This document shows, piece by piece, positions 44,343-51,916 of a DNA stretch of 59,912 nt. Under the pieces are notes generated by a model, which was not told where the DNA came from, searched no databases, and saw only the letters and a list, made by a program, of their open reading frames with translations. Location: positions 1 to 59,912 of the forward strand of contig CAKSLU010000009.1 in assembly GCA_934474225.1 (NCBI GenBank). Reading direction: 5' to 3'. Position 1 is the stretch's first letter, and every line of letters starts with the position of its first letter. This DNA comes from an uncultured Eubacteriales bacterium. GTDB lineage: Bacteria > Bacillota > Clostridia > Oscillospirales > CAG-272. Both the position numbers and the translations under genes were made by a program.

Positions 44343-45086
44343 ATGAAAGAACTGCAAAGAATTTTAAGCTATGTCCGCCGCGCGGCGGACGCATACGATA
44401 TGATTCGCGCGGGCGACAAAATCTGCGTCGGCGTCTCCGCCGGCAAGGATTCGCTCACGCTGCTCGTCGCGCTGGCCGAACTGCGGCGGTTTTACCCAAA
44501 GCCGTTCACGCTCTGCGCCGTCACGGTTGACCTCGGCTTTCCGGGCGCGGACTACAGCGAAATCGAGGAGCTCTGCCGCCGTCTCACGGTCGAATACCGT
44601 GTGGTACCGACCGAAATCGGCAAGGTCGTCTTCGACATCCGCCGTGAGAAAAATCCCTGCTCTCTCTGCGCCAAGATGCGGCGCGGCGCGCTGCACGCGG
44701 CGGCAAAGGAGATGGGCTGTACTTCGGTCGCGCTCGGGCACCATTTTGACGATGCGGTGGAGACTTTTATGCTCAACCTGTTTTACGAGGGGCGCATCGG
44801 CTGCTTTTCGCCGGTGACCTACCTCTCGAATACCGAACTTTATTTGATCCGCCCGATGCTCTACGTGCCGGAAAAGCAGATTCGTTACTTCGCCACGCGG
44901 GCAAATCTCCCCGTGGTGGCAAGCAAATGTCCCGCAAACGGCAACACCGAGCGGGAGCATATGAAGCAACTGCTGCACACGCTCGAGCGGGAGCATAAGG
45001 GCATCAGACACCGCATCTTCGGCGCAATGGAGCGCGGGGAAGTGGACGGCTTTAAGGTGACCGGCAATGTGCCGGACGATGAATAA
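44343..45086 (+). CDS. ttcA: TtcA-family tRNA 2-thiocytidine synthase
   Basis: This 247-residue ATP-dependent thiolase modifies cytidine 32 in some tRNAs. The ATP-binding PP-loop reads SAGKDS (32-37), followed by a CSLC pair (C106, C109) for the Fe-S cluster, with a third cysteine in VASKCPANG. GHHFDDAVETFMLN is a family signature. I rejected LarE because its loop is SGGVDS and this one retains the TtcA cluster cysteines. The ATG at 44343 has no clear Shine-Dalgarno. A TTGTCG/TTATAT promoter-like pair at 44292-44319 would give a very short leader. Confidence 0.85.
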   Translation: MKELQRILSYVRRAADAYDMIRAGDKICVGVSAGKDSLTLLVALAELRRFYPKPFTLCAVTVDLGFPGADYSEIEELCRRLTVEYRVVPTEIGKVVFDIRREKNPCSLCAKMRRGALHAAAKEMGCTSVALGHHFDDAVETFMLNLFYEGRIGCFSPVTYLSNTELYLIRPMLYVPEKQIRYFATRANLPVVASKCPANGNTEREHMKQLLHTLEREHKGIRHRIFGAMERGEVDGFKVTGNVPDDE

Positions 45087-45106
45087 AAAAGAAAGAAGGA
45101 AGACCG

Positions 45107-46063
45107 ATGAAGATTTCAATGATTGGCAGCGGCAGATGGGGCACCTTTATCACCTGGTATCTCGACAGCATCGGGCACACCGTCAAACTGTACGGCCCCG
45201 CGGACACGCCGCATATGCAGGCGCTGCTTGCCACGCGCACAAACGGGACGGTCACGCTTCCGGAGAGCGTGGAGCTGGTCTGCGACATCCACGCGCTTGC
45301 CGATGCGGACTTGATTGGCATCTCCGTGCCTTCGCAGGCGCTCCACGGTCTGATGGGCGAACTGCAGGATGCCGGGCTCACCGACAAGAAGTTTGTGCTC
45401 TGCATGAAGGGCATTGACATCCAAAGCGGCAAGCGGCTCAGCGAGATTGCCACCGAGGGGGCAGGGCATGACCGCGTCGCCGTCTGGCTCGGACCCGGGC
45501 ATCCGCAGGAGTTCTGCCGCGGCATTCCCAACTGCATGGTTATCGACTCGGCAAACGAGACGCTGAAGCGCGAACTCGTCGATGCGTTTTCGAGCAAGCT
45601 GATTCGCTTCTATTACGGCAGCGACCTTATCGGCAACGAAATCGGCGCGGCGGCGAAAAACGTCATCGGCATTGCCGCCGGGATGCTGGACGGCATGGGC
45701 GTCTCCTCGCTGAAGGGCGCGCTGATGGCGCGCGGCGCGCGCGAGGTGGCGCGGCTGATTTCCGCCATGGGCGGCAGCGAGCTGTCCGCCTATGGGCTTT
45801 GTCATCTCGGCGACTATGAGGCGACGGTGTTCTCCAAGTACAGCCACAACCGCATGTTCGGCGAAACCTTTGTCAAGGGCGAGGCCTACACTGACCTTGC
45901 CGAAGGGTATTACACCGTCAAGGCGATGATGAAACTCGCCGACCGATACAAGGTCGATTTGCCGATTTCCGCGGCGGTCTATGCCGTGCTCTACGAGGGC
46001 GTCCCGCCGAAGACGGCGATCGATGCGCTGTTTGACCGCAGCCTGAAAGAGGAATTTGTCTGA
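45107..46063 (+). CDS. gpsA: NAD(P)H-dependent glycerol-3-phosphate dehydrogenase
   Basis: This 318-residue enzyme makes sn-glycerol 3-phosphate for phospholipids. The dinucleotide loop is GSGRWG (7-12), and the catalytic-domain helix IGAAAKNVIGIAAG with the conserved lysine is present near 180-195. The length matches the usual 320-340. A GGAAG site precedes the ATG, 20 bp after ttcA. Its TGA overlaps the next ATG by one base. It feeds plsY, encoded about 4 kb away on the opposite strand, and travels here with isoprenoid genes, which is a common housekeeping grouping. Confidence 0.9.
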   Translation: MKISMIGSGRWGTFITWYLDSIGHTVKLYGPADTPHMQALLATRTNGTVTLPESVELVCDIHALADADLIGISVPSQALHGLMGELQDAGLTDKKFVLCMKGIDIQSGKRLSEIATEGAGHDRVAVWLGPGHPQEFCRGIPNCMVIDSANETLKRELVDAFSSKLIRFYYGSDLIGNEIGAAAKNVIGIAAGMLDGMGVSSLKGALMARGAREVARLISAMGGSELSAYGLCHLGDYEATVFSKYSHNRMFGETFVKGEAYTDLAEGYYTVKAMMKLADRYKVDLPISAAVYAVLYEGVPPKTAIDALFDRSLKEEFV

Positions 46064-46392
46064 TGGGGCTGTTTTCGCGCTTTGCAAAGAAAAATACCGC
46101 CTCGCTTGCCTACCGGCGGCAGATGGCGCAGATGATCAGCAACAAGCGCATCAAGTATGTCGGCGAGCGGCGGGACGGCGTGGAAGAAGTCATCGGCAAG
46201 GGCGGCAGCATTTCGATTCGCGACGATGAAATCCTGCTGTTCTCCTCGGCGGATGTGCTCATGCGGGCGAAAATCGCCGAGATGGACGCCTCCGAGCTGC
46301 TCTCCAAGGACGGCGTGATCATCACCGCGCCCGACCTGGAGCACGGCGGTGCGGTGCGCACCGTTATCGTATACTATGTCTATTACCGTTAG
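46063..46392 (+). CDS. Small conserved-looking protein, unknown function
   Basis: This 109-residue soluble protein has a basic start (GLFSRFAKKNTASLAYRRQ) and a beta-rich middle (GGSISIRDDEILLFSSADVLMRA). I recognise no domain. It lies between gpsA and ispD with TGATG and 9-bp junctions, so it is made with them. The even length and coding character suggest a real gene rather than noise. It could be a PH-like or stress-type regulator, but that is a guess. Confidence 0.65.
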   Translation: MGLFSRFAKKNTASLAYRRQMAQMISNKRIKYVGERRDGVEEVIGKGGSISIRDDEILLFSSADVLMRAKIAEMDASELLSKDGVIITAPDLEHGGAVRTVIVYYVYYR

Positions 46393-46401
46393 GAGGCGCG
46401 C

Positions 46402-47178
46402 ATGAAAAAAGAGGGACTTCTGTATCGGGTGAAAAATGCCGCCACGGCATTTTTCGGCGGCACGAAATTCACAAGCGCGGTCATCCTGGCGGGTGGCAGC
46501 GGCACGCGCGTCGGCGCGGACAAAACCAAGCAAATGATTGAACTCTGCGGCAAACCGCTGGTGGTACACACCCTGCTTGCCTTTGAGGCGTGCGAATATA
46601 TCCATGAGATTGTGGTCGTCGCGAAAAAGGACGAAATTACGCGCTATGAGGAGTTTCGCACAGCCTATGGGCTGCACAAGCTTACCAAGGTGGTCGAGGG
46701 CGGCGCGACGCGGCAGATATCCGCGAAGAACGGCTTTGACGCGGTGGACGAGCGGGCGGCGTATGTCGCCATCCATGACGGCGCGCGCGCATTGGTCACG
46801 CCGAAACAAATCGGCGAGGTCGTGCTTGCCGCCTATGCACACGGCGCGGCGATTGCCGCCGCACGCGCGACCGATACCGTCAAATATGCGTCGGGCGGCT
46901 TCGTCTCCGAGACGCTGGACAGAAACGACATCTGGCTTGCCGAAACGCCGCAGGTCTTCCGCGACGAAATCTACCGTGCTGCGGCGTACACGGCGGAGAA
47001 AGACGGCTTTGCCGCCACCGACGATGCGTCACTTGCCGAGCATATCGGCATCGGTGTGTATCTCGTGGATTGCGGCGCAGAAAACTTCAAGGTCACCGTC
47101 GGCAGCGACCTTTTACGCGCCGAGATTCTGCTCAAAGAAAGAGAGGAAACACAGCATGCGCATCGGACAGGGATATGA
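46402..47178 (+). CDS. ispD: 2-C-methyl-D-erythritol 4-phosphate cytidylyltransferase
   Basis: This 258-residue enzyme forms CDP-methylerythritol in the MEP isoprenoid pathway. After a 25-residue N-terminal extension the nucleotide motif reads ILAGGSGTRVGADKTKQ (28-44), and later VAIHDGARALV and ETPQVF with conserved active-site positions are visible. The length is slightly above the usual 230 because of the extension. The start is preceded by AGGAGG. It overlaps ispF by 23 nt, so the two MEP enzymes are translated together. Confidence 0.92.
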   Translation: MKKEGLLYRVKNAATAFFGGTKFTSAVILAGGSGTRVGADKTKQMIELCGKPLVVHTLLAFEACEYIHEIVVVAKKDEITRYEEFRTAYGLHKLTKVVEGGATRQISAKNGFDAVDERAAYVAIHDGARALVTPKQIGEVVLAAYAHGAAIAAARATDTVKYASGGFVSETLDRNDIWLAETPQVFRDEIYRAAAYTAEKDGFAATDDASLAEHIGIGVYLVDCGAENFKVTVGSDLLRAEILLKEREETQHAHRTGI

Positions 47179-47629
47179 CGTGCACCGCCTGGTGCCGGGG
47201 CGTGACCTCATTCTCGGCGGCGTGAAAATCGAGCATCCGCTCGGACTGCTCGGACATTCGGACGCAGATGTGCTGCTGCACGCCGTCTCGGACGCGCTGC
47301 TCGGCGCCGCCGCGCTCGGCGACATCGGCAAGCACTTCCCGGACAAGGACCCCGCCTACAAGGGTGCGGATTCGCTGCATCTTCTTTCGCTGGTCGGCGG
47401 GATGCTGTCGGCGCACGGCTACAGAATCGTCAACATTGATTCCACCGTGATTGCCGAGGCACCGAAGCTCGCGCCGCACATCGAAAAGATGCGGGCAAAC
47501 ATTGCCGCCGCGCTCGGCATCGACATGGACGCGGTCAGCGTCAAGGCGACCACCGAGGAGCGGCTTGGGTTTACCGGCACGCGCGAGGGTATCGCCGCGC
47601 AGGCAATCTGCCTGATCGACGAGAAATAA
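47156..47629 (+). CDS. ispF: 2-C-methyl-D-erythritol 2,4-cyclodiphosphate synthase
   Basis: This 157-residue enzyme makes the cyclic MEP intermediate. Zinc ligands D8 and H10 are in GYDVHRL, with a third histidine in LLHAVSDALLGA, and the flexible-loop motif HSDADV near 41-46 and TTEERLGFTG at the C-terminus are both diagnostic. The length is exactly typical. The ATG at 47156 lies inside the end of ispD. The operon ttcA-gpsA-orf-ispD-ispF stops here, just before the base composition drops sharply. Confidence 0.94.
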   Translation: MRIGQGYDVHRLVPGRDLILGGVKIEHPLGLLGHSDADVLLHAVSDALLGAAALGDIGKHFPDKDPAYKGADSLHLLSLVGGMLSAHGYRIVNIDSTVIAEAPKLAPHIEKMRANIAAALGIDMDAVSVKATTEERLGFTGTREGIAAQAICLIDEK

Positions 47630-47744
47630 AAAATAGACTTTTAAGTATTTAATGTATTATTGACGATTGTATTAAACTGGGTTCGTATTTTGAATTCAAT
47701 AATTGAATTCTATTTTTGTGCAAAACTTTAAAAGGAGGGGCATG

Positions 47745-48317
47745 ATGGGGTGGCTTTATTTGATAGGAATTGTTGTCGTCTTGCTACTTTTTCCGTATCT
47801 TCGTATTTTTCAAAAGCGGCTGTGGTTGGCAGCGAAGATAAACAAAAGCGTCAAAAAAAGCGGCGGTCGCTTTGTACCTACGCATTCATTCTGGATGTTT
47901 GGGCGGAAACATGGAAGTAATTGTGACTTTTATGTGGAAACCCGGGACAAAATCTACTCTGTTAAACTTTTCTCTGTCAAAAAGAGGACATCCAGCTTGG
48001 TTTTTCTGGACGACAGCAAATACTCTATACGAAAGCATTTTGCTCTTTCCTCCTATGGCGGTGTCTATACGACATCTTTTGACGGCAAATCTCATGTGCT
48101 GCCGAAATATAATTTTAAATATCGTTTTGCCGAAAACTGGTATCTGAAAGATTTTGTGCCGATACTTTTGATACATCCGATCTGTCATCAAATTCGGCAA
48201 CGGGTGCAGGGGGATGAACGCGATGTAAGTTCCGGTGATCTCGTAAATGGTATTTTTGTTTACTCCCTGTCTCGTTTCTTATCTATGATGGAGTATGGGG
48301 TGGATTTTCACGAATGA
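47745..48317 (+). CDS. Single-pass membrane protein of unknown function
   Basis: This 190-residue protein has one N-terminal hydrophobic helix (GWLYLIGIVVVLLLFPYLRIF), followed by a basic stretch and a soluble domain containing SVKKRTSSLVFLDDSKYSI. I do not recognise it. The ATG at 47745 is chosen over one at 47742 because the GGAGGGG site is better spaced. It is the first gene of a low-GC segment whose codon use differs from the rest of the window, and overlaps the next reading frame by 4 nt (ATGA). This suggests acquisition from another source. Confidence 0.6.
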   Translation: MGWLYLIGIVVVLLLFPYLRIFQKRLWLAAKINKSVKKSGGRFVPTHSFWMFGRKHGSNCDFYVETRDKIYSVKLFSVKKRTSSLVFLDDSKYSIRKHFALSSYGGVYTTSFDGKSHVLPKYNFKYRFAENWYLKDFVPILLIHPICHQIRQRVQGDERDVSSGDLVNGIFVYSLSRFLSMMEYGVDFHE

Positions 48318-48743
48318 ATATGCCGTCTTTTTTGCATATGGCGGGGAAGAGCAAGCTAGATGATTCGTTGACTGCGGATTTGCATCTTGAAAGTTTATTG
48401 CCGAATAAAATATTGCCGATTGTGATGTCTCCTTGCGACAAGCAGACTGTTATACTTCGGCAAGAGTTTTTTCAAAACATGGAAAACGCAGCTTTTTTGG
48501 AGCATATACATAAACTTTTAGGGGGGTTTACGCACGATTAATGCGGAGAAATATCATTATTCTCAGGCTGAGTTGCATGCGGAGCGAACCCTCCTTCACC
48601 TGCGAGTATTGCATTTATATAGAGATATGCATAATCAAGGAAAATGCTCTGATTGTCTTTTTAATAAGTATTGCAGAGGGTGTCCCGCGGATTCATATGG
48701 ACAAACTCTTGATCTGTTTAGACAAAATGATAATTGCATATAG
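48314..48743 (+). pseudogene. Frameshifted remnant with MutS-like and SPASM-like parts
   Basis: The frame from 48314 runs 75 codons and ends at 48541. Removing one G from the GGGGGG at 48521-48526 joins it to a second open stretch that ends at the TAG of 48741-48743. The first part (ADLHLESLL, TVILRQEFFQNMENAAFLE) resembles the N-terminal region of MutS-like proteins of Clostridia. The second part ends CSDCLFNKYCRGCPADSYG and DNC, a C-x2-C-x5-C-x2-C-x17-C pattern like the SPASM Fe-S cluster of radical SAM peptide-modifying enzymes. The match is partial and the two parts may not come from one gene. I treat this as a decayed or chimeric gene. Confidence 0.4.
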
Positions 48744-48785
48744 TACAGAGAAAAACAAACAAACGTCTTCAAAGATTCATCCGAT

Positions 48786-49010
48786 ATGGCAAGAATTGAA
48801 AATACTTTTTTCAACAGAATGATATCGGATAATGTATTAGACAATCGAAAAATTCTTATGGCGCTTTTAATTCTATGCAATGTGCAAGAACAAAGTTTGT
48901 TCTTGCACAACCCGACAGAATGGAAAGAAAAGCACGCTAAATTATATTTAAGCGATGATGACTTGCAATATCTTATTAGTTTTGTTCTCAAGAGGCATGT
49001 TTCTTGTTGA
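48786..49010 (+). CDS. Small unknown protein in low-GC segment
   Basis: This is a 74-residue reading frame (ARIENTFFNRMISDNVLDNRK...) in the same frame as the SPASM-like part but beyond its stop. The ribosome site is poor and no domain is recognised, so it may be another fragment of the decayed region rather than an intact gene. It carries LLILCNVQEQSLFLHNP, and ends in KRHVSC. Confidence 0.35.
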   Translation: MARIENTFFNRMISDNVLDNRKILMALLILCNVQEQSLFLHNPTEWKEKHAKLYLSDDDLQYLISFVLKRHVSC

Positions 49011-49090
49011 AAATATAGAAATAGGGGTAACGAATCATTAATACATTTAAAAATATTTTTAAAAACACAACCGCATATTTTTTTCAAATT

Positions 49091-49582
49091 TTGATATCAA
49101 TATGGCCGGCCTTCCTTATTGGAAATGGTCTTGTCGGGCTTCTGCTTTCTTTGATTTTAGAAAATCAGAATCGCCTGATTATCCGGCTTTGTGAAACAGT
49201 TGCCTGCGTTATCATCGTGTGCGTCTGTTTATTCATGATGGCATATCGAAAGGGATACAAAAACGCGCAATTTAATCTTTTACATTCGTTGTTATCTATA
49301 GTGTTTGCGCTTGGACTGCATTTGATATACGCGAATATATTTCACTTTACAGAGTACACGACCGGCGGGGCGTATTATTTGGCTCATATATTCCACGCAG
49401 GGAGAAACCAATCGATTACCTTTGTGTATTCTGATGTGCCGCCATATATATACATGCTTTCAATATGCATTACAGATTGTTTCTACATAGCGGCTTCAAT
49501 TTTAGGAGAAAAAATTGGGCAAGAGAAACGATTAGATGACCGAAATGCTCTGCATGGGATAAATAAAAGAGGTATTTTATAA
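49091..49582 (+). CDS. Small multi-pass membrane protein, unknown function
   Basis: This 163-residue protein has about four hydrophobic segments (WPAFLIGNGLVGLLLSLIL; ACVIIVCVCLFMMAYR; SLLSIVFALGLHLIYANIF; IYMLSICITDCFYIAASIL). The TTG at 49091 lacks a good ribosome site. An in-frame ATT at 49037, 9 bases after GGGG, would add a sensible basic N-terminus (NTFKNIFKN), so the true start may be that rare codon. Function is not known. It is the last gene of the low-GC island. Confidence 0.5.
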   Translation: MISIWPAFLIGNGLVGLLLSLILENQNRLIIRLCETVACVIIVCVCLFMMAYRKGYKNAQFNLLHSLLSIVFALGLHLIYANIFHFTEYTTGGAYYLAHIFHAGRNQSITFVYSDVPPYIYMLSICITDCFYIAASILGEKIGQEKRLDDRNALHGINKRGIL

Positions 49583-49656
49583 TAAGCGAAGCGGTTTGTA
49601 AACGCAAAGGATAAGTTGGTGCGTTGTAAATTTGGATAATTTATATTATAAAAAAT

Positions 49657-49682
49657 CAGTCGAAAACCGATGTTTTCGACTG
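49657..49682 (-). terminator. Hairpin with U-tract on the minus strand
   Basis: CAGTCGAAAAC (49657-49667) pairs with GTTTTCGACTG (49672-49682). The A-run at 49649-49655 would give U residues on the minus transcript, although no minus-strand gene precedes it here. Confidence 0.45.
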
Positions 49683-49734
49683 GTGCAATGTCGATGACTC
49701 GCGCCGCGCTCACCGCTCGCGACATTTAAGGAGT

Positions 49735-49762
49735 AAAAAAGTCGGCGCAGCCGCCTTTTTTA
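49735..49762. terminator. Hairpin with A and T tracts, probable terminator
   Basis: AAAAAAG-TC-GGC around GCA pairs with GCC-GC-CTTTTTT (one mismatch). It separates the low-GC island from rpe and can work in both directions. Confidence 0.65.
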
Positions 49763-49958
49763 CGAGATTTTTATAGAATAGGCATGTTGCGCCGACCCTG
49801 TCGGGCTGCCGGAGCAGCCCGTATAGAGTCGTTTTGCCGCCGCAGCGGTTTTTCACACACGTCCTCGGTTTTTTCGTCCCTGCCGCGGCGGCGGACGGGG
49901 TTTTCACTATTAACAGGATATGGCGAGTCGGCGGTTCTGCCACCGCAAAGGAGTACAT
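49763..49958 (+). other. GC-rich leader region before rpe
   Basis: This 196-bp segment has several small hairpins, for example CGGGCTGCCGGAGCAGCCCG around 49803, and no convincing ORF. A TATAGAAT-like -10 lies near 49771 but no clear -35. It might act as an mRNA leader of rpe; no riboswitch class is recognised. Confidence 0.35.
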
Positions 49959-50615
49959 ATGATTCAAATTTCCCCCTCGGTTCTGTCCGCAGACCTTGCA
50001 AGGCTCTATGACGAGTGCGCCGCAGTGGAGGCGGCGGGCGCGGACCTCATTCACCTCGATGTGATGGACGGCGCATTTGTGCCGAACCTCACCTTCGGCG
50101 CGCCGGTCATCAAATGGGCGCGTCCCGCGACCAAACTGCCCTTTGATGTGCATCTGATGATTGAAGAACCTGTGCGTTACATTGCGGATTTTGCAAAGGC
50201 GGGTGCAGACATCCTCACCGTGCATATTGAGGCGTGCCGCGACCTCGGCGCGACGATTGACGCCATCCGCGCGGCAGGCGTGCGCGTCGGCGTGTCGATA
50301 AAGCCGAACACGCCTGCCGAGACGCTCTTTCCGTGGCTTGACAAAATCGACATGGCGCTTGTCATGACGGTGGAGCCGGGGTTCGGCGGGCAGGGTTTGA
50401 TTGAGGAGACGCTGCCGAAGATCACCGCACTGCGCACTGAGGCAGACCGCCGCGGCATCCCGCTCGACATCGAGGTGGACGGCGGCATCAAGGCGGAGAA
50501 CATCGGGCGCGTCGCGTCCTTCGGCGCAAACATTTTCGTCGCCGGTTCCTCCGTGTTCGGCAAAGCCGACCGCGCCGCCGCCATCGCCGCGCTGCGCGCC
50601 GCAGCAGAGCAGTAA
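49959..50615 (+). CDS. rpe: Ribulose-phosphate 3-epimerase
   Basis: This 218-residue TIM-barrel enzyme interconverts ribulose 5-phosphate and xylulose 5-phosphate in the pentose phosphate pathway. Motifs are ISPSVLSADL near the N-terminus, HLDVMDGAFVPN with the metal-binding histidine and catalytic aspartate, VEPGFGGQG and the phosphate loop EVDGGIKAEN. The length is typical. AAAGGAG precedes the ATG at 49959. It appears to be monocistronic between repeat-rich stretches, with a duplicated hairpin downstream. Confidence 0.93.
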   Translation: MIQISPSVLSADLARLYDECAAVEAAGADLIHLDVMDGAFVPNLTFGAPVIKWARPATKLPFDVHLMIEEPVRYIADFAKAGADILTVHIEACRDLGATIDAIRAAGVRVGVSIKPNTPAETLFPWLDKIDMALVMTVEPGFGGQGLIEETLPKITALRTEADRRGIPLDIEVDGGIKAENIGRVASFGANIFVAGSSVFGKADRAAAIAALRAAAEQ

Positions 50616-50618
50616 AAA

Positions 50619-50639
50619 AGCGCTTGCCGAGCAAGCGCT
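50619..50639. terminator. rpe-proximal hairpin, first of two copies
   Basis: AGCGCTTGCCGAGCAAGCGCT, a near-perfect stem preceded by an A-tract but followed by AAATGCG rather than T. The almost identical stem at 50877-50897 does have the T-tract. Confidence 0.55.
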
Positions 50640-50689
50640 AAATGCGCAAAGTTGTATTCTGAGCGATGTTCGTCAGGTTCGCAAAGCGA

Positions 50690-50804
50690 GGCTCCCCTGT
50701 GCAAGGGGAGCTGTCACCGTTAGGTGACTGAGGGGTTGTTTCTTTGCCTTGTAACAATCCCTCCGTCGCCGTTCGGCGACACCTCCCTTTACACAAGGGA
50801 GGCT
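50690..50804. repeat. Dispersed palindromic repeat, copy 2 (short form)
   Basis: It starts GGCTCCCCTGTGCAAGGGGA and ends CTCCCTTTACACAAGGGAGG, with the same TGTAACAATCCCTCC core seen at 13271-13435 but a shorter centre carrying GTCGCCGTTCGGCGAC. It lies between the two copies of the rpe-proximal hairpin. Confidence 0.82.
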
Positions 50805-50876
50805 TAATTCACACGGCGCGATGCCGGAAATACCTGTATCCAAACGGTCTACATGACAACTTCGCCATCTCTTTCG

Positions 50877-50903
50877 AGCGCTTGCCGGGCAAGCGCTTTT
50901 CTA
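50877..50903 (+). terminator. Second copy of the rpe-proximal hairpin, with T-tract
   Basis: AGCGCTTGCCGGGCAAGCGCT followed by TTTTCT. With 50619-50639 it brackets the 237-bp repeat-bearing segment. Confidence 0.6.
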
Positions 50904-50906
50904 CTT

Positions 50907-51725
50907 CTATACTTCGCTTCGATACTGCGACGGCGTCTCGCCGACGATCGAGGTGAACACCTTGCAGAAATGCGGCGCATCGAAGAAGCCGAGGATGCAG
51001 GAAACCTCCGTAATCGAGATTTCGGGCGAGCTTGTCAACAGCATCTTGGCTTTCTCTATCTTCGCATGCATGCGGTACTGCGAGGGCGACATGCCGGTGT
51101 GCGCCTTGAACGCGCGGCGGAAAGAAGTCTCGCACAGGCAGCACATTTTGGCCAGCGCCGCGACCGACACATTGCTCTCGACATGCTTGTTCAGATAGAA
51201 GATGGCGGGCGCGACATTCCGCTTGATTTCCGCGCTCAGCTGCTTACGGGACTCATGATCCGCCAGCCGGTCGAGGAAATTGCAGAACCTGGAAGTGTTC
51301 TTCAGATAAACTGCGCGCGTGCTTCGGCTGTTTTCGCAGATAAATTGCAGGTCGCCGACCAGATGGACGGGCGTATCCTCCATGACGCAGACGATTCGGT
51401 CATAGAAACAGAGTTCCTCCCGCTTGCCGTCGTGCAGCACGAAATTTACAAGCAGGTCAGTGCAGTTCTCCTCATCCTTCTCAAAGCGGATCAGGTATTC
51501 GCAGCCGCACGGAATGTAAAGCAGATTGCCTTTGACAAACCGTGCACGCTCGCCGCTTGGGTATTCGATGGAAACGGCGCCGCTGCTTATGTACATGAAG
51601 CCCTGCTTGGGGCGGGGCGCGCCGATGAAGTTCCAACTTGCGCCGGGCTCCCATTCCTGCAGAACGCCGCAGATGTAGCAGAGAACATGTCCGATGCTGA
51701 TATCCGAAAATCCGATGATACGCAT
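50907..51725 (-). CDS. AraC-family transcriptional regulator
   Basis: This 272-residue regulator has an N-terminal cupin-like sensor domain (residues about 10-130; YIPCGCEYLIRF) that would bind a sugar-type ligand, and a C-terminal double helix-turn-helix from about 170 (VSVAALAKMCCLCETSFRRAF; ISITEVSCILGFFDAPHFCKVF). GAGAGGAG precedes the ATG. It is divergent from the substrate-binding lipoprotein, the standard layout for a regulator that activates the neighbouring uptake operon. A motif GAAATATACAA shared by the two target leaders (51813 and 53467) is a likely binding site. Confidence 0.88.
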   Translation of the reverse strand: MRIIGFSDISIGHVLCYICGVLQEWEPGASWNFIGAPRPKQGFMYISSGAVSIEYPSGERARFVKGNLLYIPCGCEYLIRFEKDEENCTDLLVNFVLHDGKREELCFYDRIVCVMEDTPVHLVGDLQFICENSRSTRAVYLKNTSRFCNFLDRLADHESRKQLSAEIKRNVAPAIFYLNKHVESNVSVAALAKMCCLCETSFRRAFKAHTGMSPSQYRMHAKIEKAKMLLTSSPEISITEVSCILGFFDAPHFCKVFTSIVGETPSQYRSEV

Positions 51726-51761
51726 GCGCTTGCTCCTCTCTTTGAAAGGTGGCTTTTTTTC

Positions 51762-51790
51762 ATTTTAATACAACCCGCCGCGTATTGCAA
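51762..51790 (-). promoter_or_regulatory. Promoter of the AraC-family gene
   Basis: On the minus strand TTGCAA (51790-51785), 17-bp spacer, TAAAAT (51767-51762). Confidence 0.65.
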
Positions 51791-51812
51791 GCCTGTCACC
51801 CCGAAAAATGAT

Positions 51813-51843
51813 GAAATATACAAGTGAAGAATCGCAATATACT
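51813..51843 (+). promoter_or_regulatory. Putative AraC site and -10 of the binding-protein gene
   Basis: GAAATATACAA (51813-51823), 14 bp, then TATACT (51838-51843). No good -35 is seen, and the motif sits near -42 relative to the predicted start, the position used by class II AraC activators. Confidence 0.5.
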
Positions 51844-51916
51844 ATAAAATACAAACACCGCCATGCTATGCTTGACATGTAAGGTGGCACACGGCTGCCG
51901 ATTGGAGGGCTGTATT

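Noticed and set aside
44343..45086. LarE (nickel-pincer cofactor synthesis) as identity of the PP-loop gene
   Set aside because: The loop is SAGKDS and the cluster cysteines fit TtcA; LarE has SGGVDS and lacks this CxxC position.
48541..48822. 93-codon frame overlapping the SPASM-like stretch
   Set aside because: It lies in another frame without ribosome site; the overlapping frame has the clear cysteine pattern.
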